Source: Thioalkalivibrio sp. ALMg11 (GTDB taxonomy: Bacteria; Pseudomonadota; Gammaproteobacteria; Ectothiorhodospirales; Ectothiorhodospiraceae). From it: a DNA stretch of 64,000 nt. The notes beneath the pieces are model-generated. The model was not told the origin of the DNA. It saw only the letters and a program-made list of their open reading frames with translations, and searched no databases. A program made the position numbers and the translations under genes. The stretch is from the NCBI RefSeq assembly GCF_000377905.1, contig NZ_KB898872.1:124001-188000 (forward strand), in the 5' to 3' direction. Positions 33,824 through 42,500 of this stretch are shown piece after piece (within the stretch, counting starts at the first letter, position 1; every line of letters starts with the position of its first letter).

Positions 33824-34255
33824 ATGCGTACAATCAGCCACTCCACCTCCCTGCGCGCCGAGCCGGATCGGGTCTTCGAGCTCCTGAGCCATGTCCCCAA
33901 TTTCGTGGACCTGTGCGACCACGTGGAACATATCGAGCGGCTGGGCGATGACTGCTACCGCTGGACCATTCGCGCCGCCGGCATGCGCATGGGCTTCGAC
34001 GTCGAGGTCTGCAGCGCCATCGCCCCCGAACACTTCGCCTGGCGCTCCATCCGCGGGGTTCACAATCGCGGCAGTTACCGGCTGACCCCGGATGGCGAGG
34101 GCCACACGCGGGTGGACTTCGAACTGGAGTACAAGCTGAATCCGATCCTGGATGCCGCCGTGCGACGCATGGCACAGTCGCTGGTGGAACGCGTATCGGG
34201 GCAGCTGATGGCCCGCGCCCAACAGCGCCTGGACGCCGAGGCGCCGCGCTCCTGA
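33824..34255 (+). CDS. SRPBCC (START/polyketide cyclase-like) family protein
   Basis: A 143-aa protein with the helix-grip fold signature of the SRPBCC superfamily: an N-terminal strand, R-A-E-P-D-R-V-F-E-L-L-S-H-V (about residues 11-24), N-F-V-D-L near 26-30, and a long C-terminal amphipathic helix. These proteins bind hydrophobic ligands; relatives include RatA/COQ10. No specific ligand can be assigned. It stands alone on the plus strand, convergent with the YihY gene, 19 bp apart. Confidence 0.8.
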   Translation: MRTISHSTSLRAEPDRVFELLSHVPNFVDLCDHVEHIERLGDDCYRWTIRAAGMRMGFDVEVCSAIAPEHFAWRSIRGVHNRGSYRLTPDGEGHTRVDFELEYKLNPILDAAVRRMAQSLVERVSGQLMARAQQRLDAEAPRS

Positions 34256-34274
34256 CGGACCTTCAGGCGAGCCG

Positions 34275-35642
34275 TCAGGCGGTTTCCACCGCTCCGGAAT
34301 GGCCGGCAGTCTCATTCAAAAGATCGCGCAGGGTGCGTCCATCGAGACGCTCCCGCCGCGCCACATCGATTTCCTTCAAAGTCGTCTCCACCGCCGAACT
34401 GCCACGCAAGCGGCGGATGGCGTGGTCGTCGGTGTCCGCGCGCAGGGCCTCCAGGATCTCGTCCACACGGATGGCGGCGAGATCCCGCGCCGGTACCAGC
34501 TGCTGCCCGTCCTCGCCCGCCTTCAACAGCAGCCCGGCCTCCTCCAGCCGGCGCGCGGAGCCCCCCAGGGCATTGCCCGGCACGGCCAGCGCCGCGGCGA
34601 CCTCGTCCAGCGTCGGCGCCGGATGCCCGTCATGGAAGCGCTGGCCGACCTGCTGCATCAGGTGCAGGCCCATGCGCTCGCGCCCCGCGCCGGACAGGCG
34701 CAGGCGGATACCGCGCACGTTCATGTATTCCGGGTGCTGCACAAAGAAGGCGACGTTCGCGCCGATCAGCAGGATCAACCAGGCGAGATAGAGCCAGATC
34801 AGCAGCATGATCATGATCGCGAAGCTGGAGTAGATCGCCGCATAGCGGGTCGAACCCGCCACCATGTTGGCGAACACCCAGCCCACGCTCTGCCACAGCA
34901 GCCCCGCCACGATGGCCCCGATCAGCGCCGGGATCACCTTCACCCGGGTGTTCGGCACGAACACGTAGATAAAGGCAAAGGCGGCGATGATCAGGAGGTA
35001 GGGCACCAGCCGCGAGATCTCGGTGATCAGCATGCCGACGGGCCCGATCCCGGCAATCGTCTGCATGGCCGCCGACGACATCACGGTGGCGGTGACCCCC
35101 ATGGCGGAGACCACCAGGACCGGGCCGATCAGGATCACCGACAGGTAGTTGGAGAAACGCTGGGCCAGGCTGCGGCTGTTCTCCACCCGCCAGATGGCGT
35201 TGAAGGCCAGCTCGATCTTCTGCACCAGTGCGATGACCGTGTAGACCAGGAACAGCAGACCCACGAACCCAAGCACGCCCACGCGCATGTTGTCGACAAA
35301 CTCGAGCACGTTGTGGGCGATCTCCACCCCCTGTTCGCCCAGGGGCTCAAGCACGCCCAGCAGGAACGGCTCCACCGCGTTGTGGGCACCAAAGGCCTTG
35401 AGTACCGAGAACGACAGCGCCAGCAACGGCACCATCGACAGCAGCGTGGTGAAGACCAGGCTCATCGCGCGCAGTGTCAGCTGCCCCTCGGAGACCTCGC
35501 GCACCAGGGCGAAAACGCCGCGCACCATCCCGAGGGGGACGGCCTTCCAGCGCGGCAGCGCCGAAAGGTCCGTGTAATTGACCAGCTCCGTCAAGTGGCG
35601 GCGCCGGGCATCCAGGCGTTCGGCCCAGGCTACGCCGGCCAC
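34275..35642 (-). CDS. YihY/BrkB family inner-membrane protein
   Basis: A 455-aa protein with six membrane helices in the first 320 residues, followed by a soluble domain of about 130 aa with winged-helix-like character (A-P-T-L-D-E-V-A-A-A-L-A-V-P near residue 350). T-L-R-A-M-S-L-V-F-T-T-L-L-S-M-V-P-L near the N-terminus is diagnostic of the YihY/BrkB family, once misnamed RNase BN. Members are now implicated in envelope lipid transport. The neighbouring YdbH/YdbL-like genes fit an envelope-lipid theme. The start at 35642 is the first ATG of the frame. Confidence 0.88.
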   Translation of the reverse strand: MAGVAWAERLDARRRHLTELVNYTDLSALPRWKAVPLGMVRGVFALVREVSEGQLTLRAMSLVFTTLLSMVPLLALSFSVLKAFGAHNAVEPFLLGVLEPLGEQGVEIAHNVLEFVDNMRVGVLGFVGLLFLVYTVIALVQKIELAFNAIWRVENSRSLAQRFSNYLSVILIGPVLVVSAMGVTATVMSSAAMQTIAGIGPVGMLITEISRLVPYLLIIAAFAFIYVFVPNTRVKVIPALIGAIVAGLLWQSVGWVFANMVAGSTRYAAIYSSFAIMIMLLIWLYLAWLILLIGANVAFFVQHPEYMNVRGIRLRLSGAGRERMGLHLMQQVGQRFHDGHPAPTLDEVAAALAVPGNALGGSARRLEEAGLLLKAGEDGQQLVPARDLAAIRVDEILEALRADTDDHAIRRLRGSSAVETTLKEIDVARRERLDGRTLRDLLNETAGHSGAVETA

Positions 35643-35680
35643 GCCTCACTCCCGTGGATGTGGGTTTCCTTCACGCGACG

Positions 35681-36310
35681 TTACTTCTGCTGCCACTGGC
35701 CGTTGCCGTCCTGATACCAGTAGCCCGAGGGGGCCTCTTCCACCCAGACGCGGGCAAAGGTCTCGCGGATCTGGCGTTCCCAGTCCGGACGGTCGTTGGC
35801 GCGGGCGATCTCGCGGTAGAGCGAATCGCGGTCCGAGTTCTCCTCGCTGACCAGGCGCTGCACGGTGCTGCGATCGCGCAGCGGGACTTCGGAGAGATCC
35901 CGGATCACTACATCTGCGTTGTTGCCGAAGCCAATTGCACCGCTGCGGAAATGCGGCGACAACTGCGGCCCCCGCTCACGCAGCGAGGCGCGGATGCGGT
36001 TGATGGCCGGGGTCTCGATCTGCAGGTCCGGGCTTTGTGCGGCAGCCGGGCTCACCAGGCGTGCCAGCACCCACACCAACACCGGCGCGGCGCTCGCCGT
36101 GCCCGCGTGACGCAGCTCCGACGTCGGCAGCTGCACACCGGGCTCGGACTCCGGTGCCGGCTCGGCCTCGGGCACCTGCAGCGCATCCCGCACGATGGCG
36201 CGGGCCGCCTCCTCCGCCGCCGCCGTGGGGAAATAGATATTGATGGTCACGCAACCCGCAAGCAGCGCGAACATCAGAGCCAGTCCCGGAACACTCCACA
36301 AAGCCTTCAT
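35681..36310 (-). CDS. DUF1318 lipoprotein combining YnbE-like and YdbL-like parts
   Basis: A 209-aa lipoprotein. From the ATG at 36310 (or 36319) the signal sequence ends in the lipobox L-L-A-G-C at about residue 18, followed at once by V-T-I-N-I-Y-F-P, which resembles the small lipoprotein YnbE (I-T-I-N-M-N-V). A Pro/Glu linker and a stretch of A/V then lead to a DUF1318 domain (I-R-A-S-L-R-E-R, then G-F-G-N-N-A-D-V-V-I-R near residues 125-135), as in E. coli YdbL. In E. coli, YdbH, YnbE and YdbL act together in phospholipid transport between membranes. Here YnbE and YdbL seem to be one polypeptide next to YdbH. The fusion is inferred. Confidence 0.78.
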   Translation of the reverse strand: MKALWSVPGLALMFALLAGCVTINIYFPTAAAEEAARAIVRDALQVPEAEPAPESEPGVQLPTSELRHAGTASAAPVLVWVLARLVSPAAAQSPDLQIETPAINRIRASLRERGPQLSPHFRSGAIGFGNNADVVIRDLSEVPLRDRSTVQRLVSEENSDRDSLYREIARANDRPDWERQIRETFARVWVEEAPSGYWYQDGNGQWQQK

Positions 36311-36417
36311 GCCTGTCATCCCTTGTTCGGGCGGGTGAACCCCGCATGTGCCCAATCTACACCATCATCCTGAACCGTAACCAAACATCGCGTGATCCTT
36401 AATTGCCTCACGGGGCC

Positions 36418-38496
36418 CTATTGCACCACGGGGCCCTCGCCGCCCTGAATCGTCGCCAGGCGCTCAATCAACTCCGGCCAGTCCACCCGGCGGTTGTAGC
36501 CGATCACCTCGATCTGCGGCAGGCCACCACCCTTTACCAGTACGAACCCGCCGTCCGGGCGATCCTCGACGCCGGAAGCAGTGCACACGTCCCCGCGCAG
36601 TTCGCAGCGAAAGCCCAGGCGGCTATAGCTGAAATTCTCGAAAAAGCGCAGGAAGATCGACGAGGCCGCCGCCTGCAGGCCGCCACCCAGCTCGGTGATG
36701 TTCTCCACCGCCCGCTGGCTGATACGCCGCCGTCCCGGATCGTCCAATGGCGTCATCAGCTCCAGATCCATGTGCACCGGCGACCAGTCCACCATCACCA
36801 GATCGTTCACGTGCCCGGACAGCCGTCCCTGGATCCGTCCGATATCGAAGGCCCGGGTGACCAGCTCCAGGTCCAGGCGCTGGATCTGCGTCGACAGCCC
36901 GAGCTCCGGGGCATAGCCGAACAGATCGTGGATATAGACATCGCGCAGCACCACCTCGCCATCGAACACCTGGACCAGCAACCGCCCATCCACGTTCAGA
37001 TCACCGTCCTCCAGGCGCACGCGCGGGATCATCCCGGCGACCTGCCCGGAGAAGCGGGGCCAGCCCAGGACCTCGGTCAGCGGCTCAAGACTGATCGCCC
37101 GAATCCCGCCCTGGAACTGCACGTCCGGCCCCGTCTCCGTCTGCTGCACGCTGAAGGCTCCGACCCGCAAGCCCCCATCGAGGATCGGGATCTCGGTCGC
37201 CTCCAGAAGCTCCAGCCCCTGTGGCTGGGTGCGCACCCGGGCCGCGAAGGCATCGAACGGCAGGCCGTACAGATGGGCGGCTTCAAAGCCGATTCGCCCG
37301 GGGCCACCCGGCACGGTGGCCGACCAGTCCAGTTCGCCCTGCGCACCGCTCACGCCAAAGCGCCCGCGCCGGTCCTGGGCCTCGACCCCGGACCATTCGA
37401 CCCGGGCGTAGCGCGCTGCGGAGGCGTGCATTTCGACCTCGCCGGTCAGACGACCCGAGGCATCCAGTTCGCCCAACGCGGTCCCCACCAGCCAGGGCGA
37501 CAGCAGGCTGTCGTAGATCACGCCCAACGCCCCGACTTCGCCCTGGAACTGACCATCCAGACCGTGTTCGGGCGCAAAGGCGAGGCCCTGTCCTTGCAGA
37601 GCGGCCGCGTCGCCATAATCCAGTGACAGCGAATCCGCCCGCACGGCCAGGCCCTCGCCATCCCCCACAACCCCCCGGGCCTCCAGCTCCACCGGGCCCT
37701 CGGCATCGAGATCGACAAACCAGGGGTCGACGAACACCACACCCGCTGTCAGCGCCAGATCGACATCCCAGCCGTCGGCGTCGCCCGTGAGGCGCAGCCG
37801 ACCGTCCAGTTCTTCCCCGGCCTGCAGACCCAGATCGTCGCTAAAGGCGAGATCGTGTACTGCCAGGGTGGCTTCGGAACGCCCGCGTTCACGCCAGTGC
37901 AGCGCGAGATCCGCAGCGCCCTGCCCCAGATGCACGGGCAACTCCACCGGCAGACGCTCGGATCCGGCCAGGGCCGCCAGATTGATCCCCGCCAGATCGG
38001 CCCGAACATCCCAGCCGCGAGCGGGATCCAGCCGCACGTGGAAATCCCCTTGCGCCCCGAACCAGCCGGGCCACGCACCCGCCAGCGCAAACTCGCCCGT
38101 CTCGCGCCCCCAATACAGGCCCACTCGGGCACCTCGCAGGTGCAGATCCCCGGCATCGCCCCAAAGTTGCGCCGAATCGCAGCGGACCTCGGCACGACTC
38201 ACCTGCAGATCACCACATTCCACACGCAGGTCTTGCAGGGTTCCGATTGGCTCGGGGAGTTCGACGCGATCCGCGCGGATCTCCAGGGACAGGCCGGCGC
38301 TCGTCCATTGCACCCGGGTGCTCAGGCCATGCGCGTCGAGATCTTCGCGCAACAGGGATTCGATCCGCAGATCCAGCTGGATGCCGCCATCGAACTCAGC
38401 CTCCGCATCCGTGGCCACGGCCACACCCGCCAGCAGGAAGAGCACCAGCCCGGCCGCCGCGCCATACAATCCCGGTGCACGGCGCGGCGCGAGCAT
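36418..38496 (-). CDS. ydbH: YdbH-like AsmA-superfamily intermembrane protein
   Basis: A 692-aa protein with one N-terminal membrane anchor (about residues 9-29) and a long, repetitive beta-strand body with alternating G-x-L/V-x-L patterns, as in the bridge-like AsmA/TamB/YdbH proteins. The C-terminal third (V-F-D-G-E-V-V-L-R-D-V, G-R-L-S-G-H-V-N-D-L near residues 510-560, then R-A-V-E-N-I-T-E-L-G-G-G) corresponds to the old 'dicarboxylate transport' domain typical of YdbH. It is shorter than E. coli YdbH (879 aa). ATG 38496 overlaps the upstream ydcF-family stop (TGATG). It lies 107 bp before the YnbE/YdbL-like lipoprotein. Confidence 0.8.
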   Translation of the reverse strand: MLAPRRAPGLYGAAAGLVLFLLAGVAVATDAEAEFDGGIQLDLRIESLLREDLDAHGLSTRVQWTSAGLSLEIRADRVELPEPIGTLQDLRVECGDLQVSRAEVRCDSAQLWGDAGDLHLRGARVGLYWGRETGEFALAGAWPGWFGAQGDFHVRLDPARGWDVRADLAGINLAALAGSERLPVELPVHLGQGAADLALHWRERGRSEATLAVHDLAFSDDLGLQAGEELDGRLRLTGDADGWDVDLALTAGVVFVDPWFVDLDAEGPVELEARGVVGDGEGLAVRADSLSLDYGDAAALQGQGLAFAPEHGLDGQFQGEVGALGVIYDSLLSPWLVGTALGELDASGRLTGEVEMHASAARYARVEWSGVEAQDRRGRFGVSGAQGELDWSATVPGGPGRIGFEAAHLYGLPFDAFAARVRTQPQGLELLEATEIPILDGGLRVGAFSVQQTETGPDVQFQGGIRAISLEPLTEVLGWPRFSGQVAGMIPRVRLEDGDLNVDGRLLVQVFDGEVVLRDVYIHDLFGYAPELGLSTQIQRLDLELVTRAFDIGRIQGRLSGHVNDLVMVDWSPVHMDLELMTPLDDPGRRRISQRAVENITELGGGLQAAASSIFLRFFENFSYSRLGFRCELRGDVCTASGVEDRPDGGFVLVKGGGLPQIEVIGYNRRVDWPELIERLATIQGGEGPVVQ

Positions 38497-39287
38497 CAGG
38501 CCGGGTCGCCCCGCTCCGGCAGACGATCGCGCAGCGGCCGCACCAGGCGGGCCAGCCATTCGCGCAGGGCAAAGCGCGACGTCTCCAGGGCATCGAGGGT
38601 CGGCAGGAAGTCCTCGACCCGCCGTGGATCGCTCGTGGGGCCGCGAAAGCCGGTCGGGGCCGGGTCGGCCGCCAGGCCCGCACGTTCGAAGCAGGCCAGG
38701 GCCCGAGGCATGTGCAGGGCCTGGGTCACCACCAGCACCCGCTGCACGTCGCTTTGCTGCAGGCGCTGGCGGGTATGCGTGGCGTTCTCGCAGGTGTTGC
38801 GCGACGTGCTCTCCAGCCAGCGCACCGGCACGCCCAGATCGGTTTGCAGGGCAGCCGCCATCAACTCGGCCTCGGAACGCCGCCCGGGCAACGCCCCCGG
38901 ACGCCCGCCCGAGACCAGAAGCGGCAGCCCGCTATCGCGGTGCAGCCGCGCGGCATGGCGCAGGCGCTCGTGGGTCTGGGGGTTCAGGGCATCACGGCCG
39001 CCGTCCTCGGCGCGTCCGGGCCAGCGCCCGCCGCCCAGCACCACGATGGCATCGGCCCGTCCCACCGCGACCACGGCATCGCGCAGATCGCGCTCGATAC
39101 TGTGTGCTAGCGGCTGGGCGACGACATTCAGGCTCGGTAGCACCAGCGCCAGCAGACCCAGCGCCAATAACGGCCGCCCCCCGCGCCAGTCGGCGCGCCA
39201 GAAGGCGACCCCGACCAGGGTCAGCGCAATCCCCAGCCCCGGGGGCAGCAGCAGGTATTCGACCGCCGTCTGCAGGGACGCGAGCAC
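38496..39287 (-). CDS. YdcF/ElyC family (DUF218) membrane protein
   Basis: A 263-aa protein with two N-terminal membrane helices (about residues 13-30 and 38-57) and a DUF218 domain: A-I-V-V-L-G-G-G (about 80-87), L-P-L-L-V-S-G-G-R-P-G (about 121-131), E-S-T-S-R-N-T-C-E-N-A (about 161-171) and V-L-V-V-T-Q-A-L-H-M-P-R-A (about 185-197). The two-helix form is like E. coli ElyC, which affects peptidoglycan and lipid-carrier recycling. It is translationally coupled to the YdbH-like gene, supporting an envelope role. Confidence 0.87.
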   Translation of the reverse strand: MLASLQTAVEYLLLPPGLGIALTLVGVAFWRADWRGGRPLLALGLLALVLPSLNVVAQPLAHSIERDLRDAVVAVGRADAIVVLGGGRWPGRAEDGGRDALNPQTHERLRHAARLHRDSGLPLLVSGGRPGALPGRRSEAELMAAALQTDLGVPVRWLESTSRNTCENATHTRQRLQQSDVQRVLVVTQALHMPRALACFERAGLAADPAPTGFRGPTSDPRRVEDFLPTLDALETSRFALREWLARLVRPLRDRLPERGDPA

Positions 39288-39311
39288 GACGCTCTCCGCC
39301 TGCGCCCCGCT

Positions 39312-39794
39312 TTACTTCTTGCCCGGGGAGTAGAGGTAGTGGGCGTAGGTGGCCACGTCCTCGGAAACCCGGCGGATCAGGTGATCCAGGCTGATGATGG
39401 CGAACTCCAGCAGGTTCACCGCGATGTACGGCTGTTCGACGCGCAGGCGGTCATACATGGACCGCGACAGACGCAGCAGGCGCGTGTTGTCACTCAGGGC
39501 GCGCATACGCACGCCGCGCGGCACGCGGTCGAAGAACGACATGGACCCGGCCAGCTCGCCGGTCTGCATGCGCCCGACCTCGATCTCCTGATTGCCGTCG
39601 TCGTGGTACAGCGCGGCGGTCCCGCTGACCACGAAGAACAACGACTCCCCGACCTCGCCGATATCGGCGATCACCTGCTTGTGATGGGTTTCCAGCACCT
39701 CCAGGTATTCGAGAAGGATCTCGACCTCGGCCGGCGTCAGCGAGGCCGAGATCGGGTGTTTGGAGAGGAATTCGGTCAGCAAATCCTTGGACAT
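39312..39794 (-). CDS. Cyclic-nucleotide-binding-domain protein without DNA-binding domain
   Basis: A 160-aa protein with one Crp-type beta-roll: I-G-E-V-G-E-S-L-F-F-V-V-S-G-T-A-A-L-Y (about residues 44-62) and R-M-Q-T-G-E-L-A-G-S-M-S-F-F (about 75-88), followed by a C-terminal helix. There is no helix-turn-helix, so it cannot act as a classical Crp regulator. The canonical phosphate-binding R-x-x-x-x-A arginine appears shifted (P-R-G-V-R-M-R-A-L), so nucleotide binding is uncertain. It leads the minus-strand cluster by 24 bp and may regulate by protein contact. Confidence 0.85.
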   Translation of the reverse strand: MSKDLLTEFLSKHPISASLTPAEVEILLEYLEVLETHHKQVIADIGEVGESLFFVVSGTAALYHDDGNQEIEVGRMQTGELAGSMSFFDRVPRGVRMRALSDNTRLLRLSRSMYDRLRVEQPYIAVNLLEFAIISLDHLIRRVSEDVATYAHYLYSPGKK

Positions 39795-39899
39795 GGAGAG
39801 GCTTCCTTCTGACGGGTCCGCAGTAGAAGTGAGAGTACATTAGAGTATAACGAACGCGACCCCGGGACGGGGTGACGAAGACCAACGGGGAGGTACCGC

Positions 39900-40358
39900 T
39901 TGATCGACATCGATGCCCTGCGCCGCCACCTGCCGCGGCGCCTGCGCGACGGCCGGGCCGTCCTGCTCGTGGCTGACCCGGATCGCCAGGAAAGCCCTCC
40001 GGGCGTCGAGCAGGAGAGCGTCGCGGCATTTCTCGAGCACCCGCCCGGGCCGCGCGTGCCGCTGGTCCTGCTGCCGGATACTCTGAGCGCTCTGGACGTC
40101 ACGACGGGACAACAGCTGCTCGGCGGGCTGCGCGACCGCTGGGCCGACGAGGTGCTCATCCTGCACCGCCGGGACGACGAACGCTGGGGCCTGAACGATT
40201 TCCTCGCCCTCGGCTTCCGCCACGACCCCGAGGCCGAGGCGGCCGCGCCGGACCACACGGTCTATCGCACCAGCCTGTACGACTACAAGCTCACCCCCGA
40301 CTGGCTGAACGCCCGCTTCTGGGCCAACCCGGAGATGTGGGACAAGCGCCGCTGGTAG
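39900..40358 (+). CDS. Hypothetical protein, 152 aa, TTG start
   Basis: Translation must begin at TTG 39900: a strong GGGGAGG ribosome-binding site ends 6 nt before it and the protein aligns with itself from there. The product is soluble, with a Rossmann-like pattern (R-A-V-L-L-V-A-D-P near residues 19-27, R-V-P-L-V-L-L-P-D-T near 51-60, D-E-V-L-I-L-H near 82-88). The C-terminus is Y-D-Y-K-L-T-P-D-W-L-N-A-R-F-W-A-N-P-E-M-W. I suspect the DUF6231 family but am not certain. It is divergent from the cNMP-domain gene across 105 bp and convergent with the MFS gene. Confidence 0.72.
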   Translation: MIDIDALRRHLPRRLRDGRAVLLVADPDRQESPPGVEQESVAAFLEHPPGPRVPLVLLPDTLSALDVTTGQQLLGGLRDRWADEVLILHRRDDERWGLNDFLALGFRHDPEAEAAAPDHTVYRTSLYDYKLTPDWLNARFWANPEMWDKRRW

Positions 40359-40385
40359 CAGCCCACCGAGGCAGACACGACACGC

Positions 40386-41705
40386 CTACTCGTCGTCCGG
40401 ATTCAGGCGAGGATGCGTCTCCTCGCCCCACCACCAGACCACGGCACCGGAGGCGAACATCGCGATCACCACGAACCAGAAGCCCCAGACCACCGACCCG
40501 CCGACATGGGCCACGATGCCCAGCCCGAGGGCGCCTACCCCATAGCCAAGATCGCGCCAGAAGCGGTAAGTCCCGATCGCCGAACCGCGCCAGTTCGGAT
40601 GCGCGATGTCCGCCACTGCCGCGCTCAGGTTGGGATACAGCAGCGCCATGCCGAGACCGGTCACCGCTGCCGCGAACGACCACCACAGCACGCCCTCTCC
40701 CAGCAGCGTCAACGCCACCCCGCCGCCGCAAATCCACATGCCCCAGATGATCGGCTGCCGCCGTCCGACGTGATCCGACAGGCGGCCGGTGATGAACTGC
40801 GAGCCGCCCCAGACGAAGCCGTAGATCCCGACCACCCAGCCAATCGCCGCCAGGCTGAGCCCCTGCTGGTACAGGAATACCGGATAGAACACCCACACCA
40901 GCGCATCCACGAACTTCTCGACCAGCCCCGCCTGACTGAACGCGGCCATGCGCCGGTCGCGCCAGGACATCAGCGTGAACACCTCCCAGGTGCTGGGCGT
41001 ATCGGAGATATTCTTCGAATAACGCGGGATGGGCCCTGTGGACTGCCCGGCGGCATGCCGCGCGCCCTCGGCCTTCGCCCAGTCGAGGGTCTCGCGCACA
41101 AACAGCGCCGTCAGCACGATCGCCAGCGCGATCACTACCAGGCCAAAGATCAGCAGCCCCATGCGGGGGCCGTAGGCGGCCGCCATGTAGCCGGTCACGA
41201 TCCCCGCCACGGCAACCCCGACATAGCCGGAGAACTCGTTCATCCCCATGGTGAAGCCGCGCTCGTCGGCACGGGTGATGTCCATCTTGGCCGTCTGGGT
41301 CATCGACCAGGCCAGGCCCTGGTTCACGCCCAGCAGCACGGTCGCGGCCACGATCCAGCTCCAGGAGGGTGCGTAGAGGATCATGAACGGGATCGGAATC
41401 GCCGCCACCCAGCCAAGCATCAGCACGGTCTTGCGGCCCAGCCGCTCGGACAGGCGCCCCGCGACAAAATTGAGCGCCCCCTTCACCACGCCGAAGGCGA
41501 CCACGAACGCGGTCAGCATCATGAACGAGCCCTCGGCCACGCCGAACTCGCTCTCCGCCAGGGCCGGCACGACCGTACGCATCATTCCGATCGTCAGGCC
41601 GACAAAAAAGACCTGGATCAACTGCTGACCGAACTGCCCGAGGTTCTCCCGGATTCCATGGGTCAGGTGGGCATAGGCCTCCGCGGCCTTGTGATGGTCC
41701 GTCAT
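40386..41705 (-). CDS. MFS transporter in the persulfide operon
   Basis: A 439-aa major facilitator with twelve predicted helices. The family signature G-R-L-S-E-R-L-G-R-K-T-V-L (about residues 81-93) lies between helices 2 and 3 and is mirrored by G-R-L-S-D-H-V-G-R-R-Q-P in the second half. I start at the ATG at 41705, giving a short cytoplasmic N-terminus. It lies 22 bp after the persulfide-dioxygenase gene in the same direction, so a substrate linked to sulfur metabolism (for example export of sulfite or uptake of a sulfur compound) is plausible but unproven. Confidence 0.88.
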   Translation of the reverse strand: MTDHHKAAEAYAHLTHGIRENLGQFGQQLIQVFFVGLTIGMMRTVVPALAESEFGVAEGSFMMLTAFVVAFGVVKGALNFVAGRLSERLGRKTVLMLGWVAAIPIPFMILYAPSWSWIVAATVLLGVNQGLAWSMTQTAKMDITRADERGFTMGMNEFSGYVGVAVAGIVTGYMAAAYGPRMGLLIFGLVVIALAIVLTALFVRETLDWAKAEGARHAAGQSTGPIPRYSKNISDTPSTWEVFTLMSWRDRRMAAFSQAGLVEKFVDALVWVFYPVFLYQQGLSLAAIGWVVGIYGFVWGGSQFITGRLSDHVGRRQPIIWGMWICGGGVALTLLGEGVLWWSFAAAVTGLGMALLYPNLSAAVADIAHPNWRGSAIGTYRFWRDLGYGVGALGLGIVAHVGGSVVWGFWFVVIAMFASGAVVWWWGEETHPRLNPDDE

Positions 41706-41727
41706 GACGAGTCCCTTTTGTTGCGGA

Positions 41728-42462
41728 TCAGGCCGCGATGTTCGCGGCAACGTAGGCATCCATCCCCGAAGGACGCGGCGGGATATCTCCGGTCAGAAAT
41801 TCGACAAACGCCTCGCGGTCGCTGATCGCGAGCCCCGGGTTGAAGCGCTTTTCGAAGCCCAGGGTGGACGAGGGCTTGCCGGACAGGCCTGCGCCACAGA
41901 CGCTCCCGGCATAATGGCCCGGGTATATCTCCAGCTCGTCCGGCAGACCCAGCAGGCGTTGATGCAGGCTGTCGAACATGCGCCCTGCCATCTCGCGCTC
42001 GCGCCCGGCCAGGTCGGGCCGCCCGATGCTTCCGATAAAAAGCGTATCGCCAGTCAGCACAAACCAGGGCTGATCGCCGCGACGCTTGTCGGTCACCAGC
42101 AGACACACGCTGTCCTCGGTATGCCCCGGGGTGTGGATCACCTCGACCTCGACATTCCCGGCCGCGATACGCTCGCCATCCTCCAACGCATGGAAGTCGA
42201 ACTCGACCACCGAGCGATCCGACGCGTGGAGGCAATACTCGGCTCCGGCACGCCTTGCCAGATCACGGCCTCCGGAATAGTGGTCGGCATGGATATGCGT
42301 GTCGATCACATGAGTGATCGCGACACCCGCCTCGCGGGCCCGCTCCAGAAACCAGTCCTGGTCCCCGTCCACCACATCCACGGCAATCGCCTTCCCCAGC
42401 GATCCACAGCCGAACAGATAGGAAAGCGACGATTCCCGCGTGGGCAGCTGATGGAAAAACAT
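41728..42462 (-). CDS. MBL-fold persulfide dioxygenase-like protein
   Basis: A 244-aa metallo-beta-lactamase-fold protein of the ETHE1/persulfide-dioxygenase group, which oxidises glutathione persulfide to sulfite with one Fe(II). The metal motif T-H-I-H-A-D-H is at about residues 54-60, followed by H-T-P-G-H-T (about 110-115), F-V-L-T-G-D-T-L-F (about 134-142) and I-Y-P-G-H-Y-A-G-S-V-C-G (about 182-193). The late G-K-P-S-S-T-L-G-F-E is typical of the sulfur-linked members. It starts 38 bp after the ArsR-rhodanese gene and precedes the MFS gene. Hydroxyacylglutathione hydrolase is the alternative, but the context favours persulfide oxidation. Confidence 0.82.
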   Translation of the reverse strand: MFFHQLPTRESSLSYLFGCGSLGKAIAVDVVDGDQDWFLERAREAGVAITHVIDTHIHADHYSGGRDLARRAGAEYCLHASDRSVVEFDFHALEDGERIAAGNVEVEVIHTPGHTEDSVCLLVTDKRRGDQPWFVLTGDTLFIGSIGRPDLAGREREMAGRMFDSLHQRLLGLPDELEIYPGHYAGSVCGAGLSGKPSSTLGFEKRFNPGLAISDREAFVEFLTGDIPPRPSGMDAYVAANIAA

Positions 42463-42500
42463 GACGTGCCTCCTGGACCGATTTCCGGTCTCTCCTTGGG

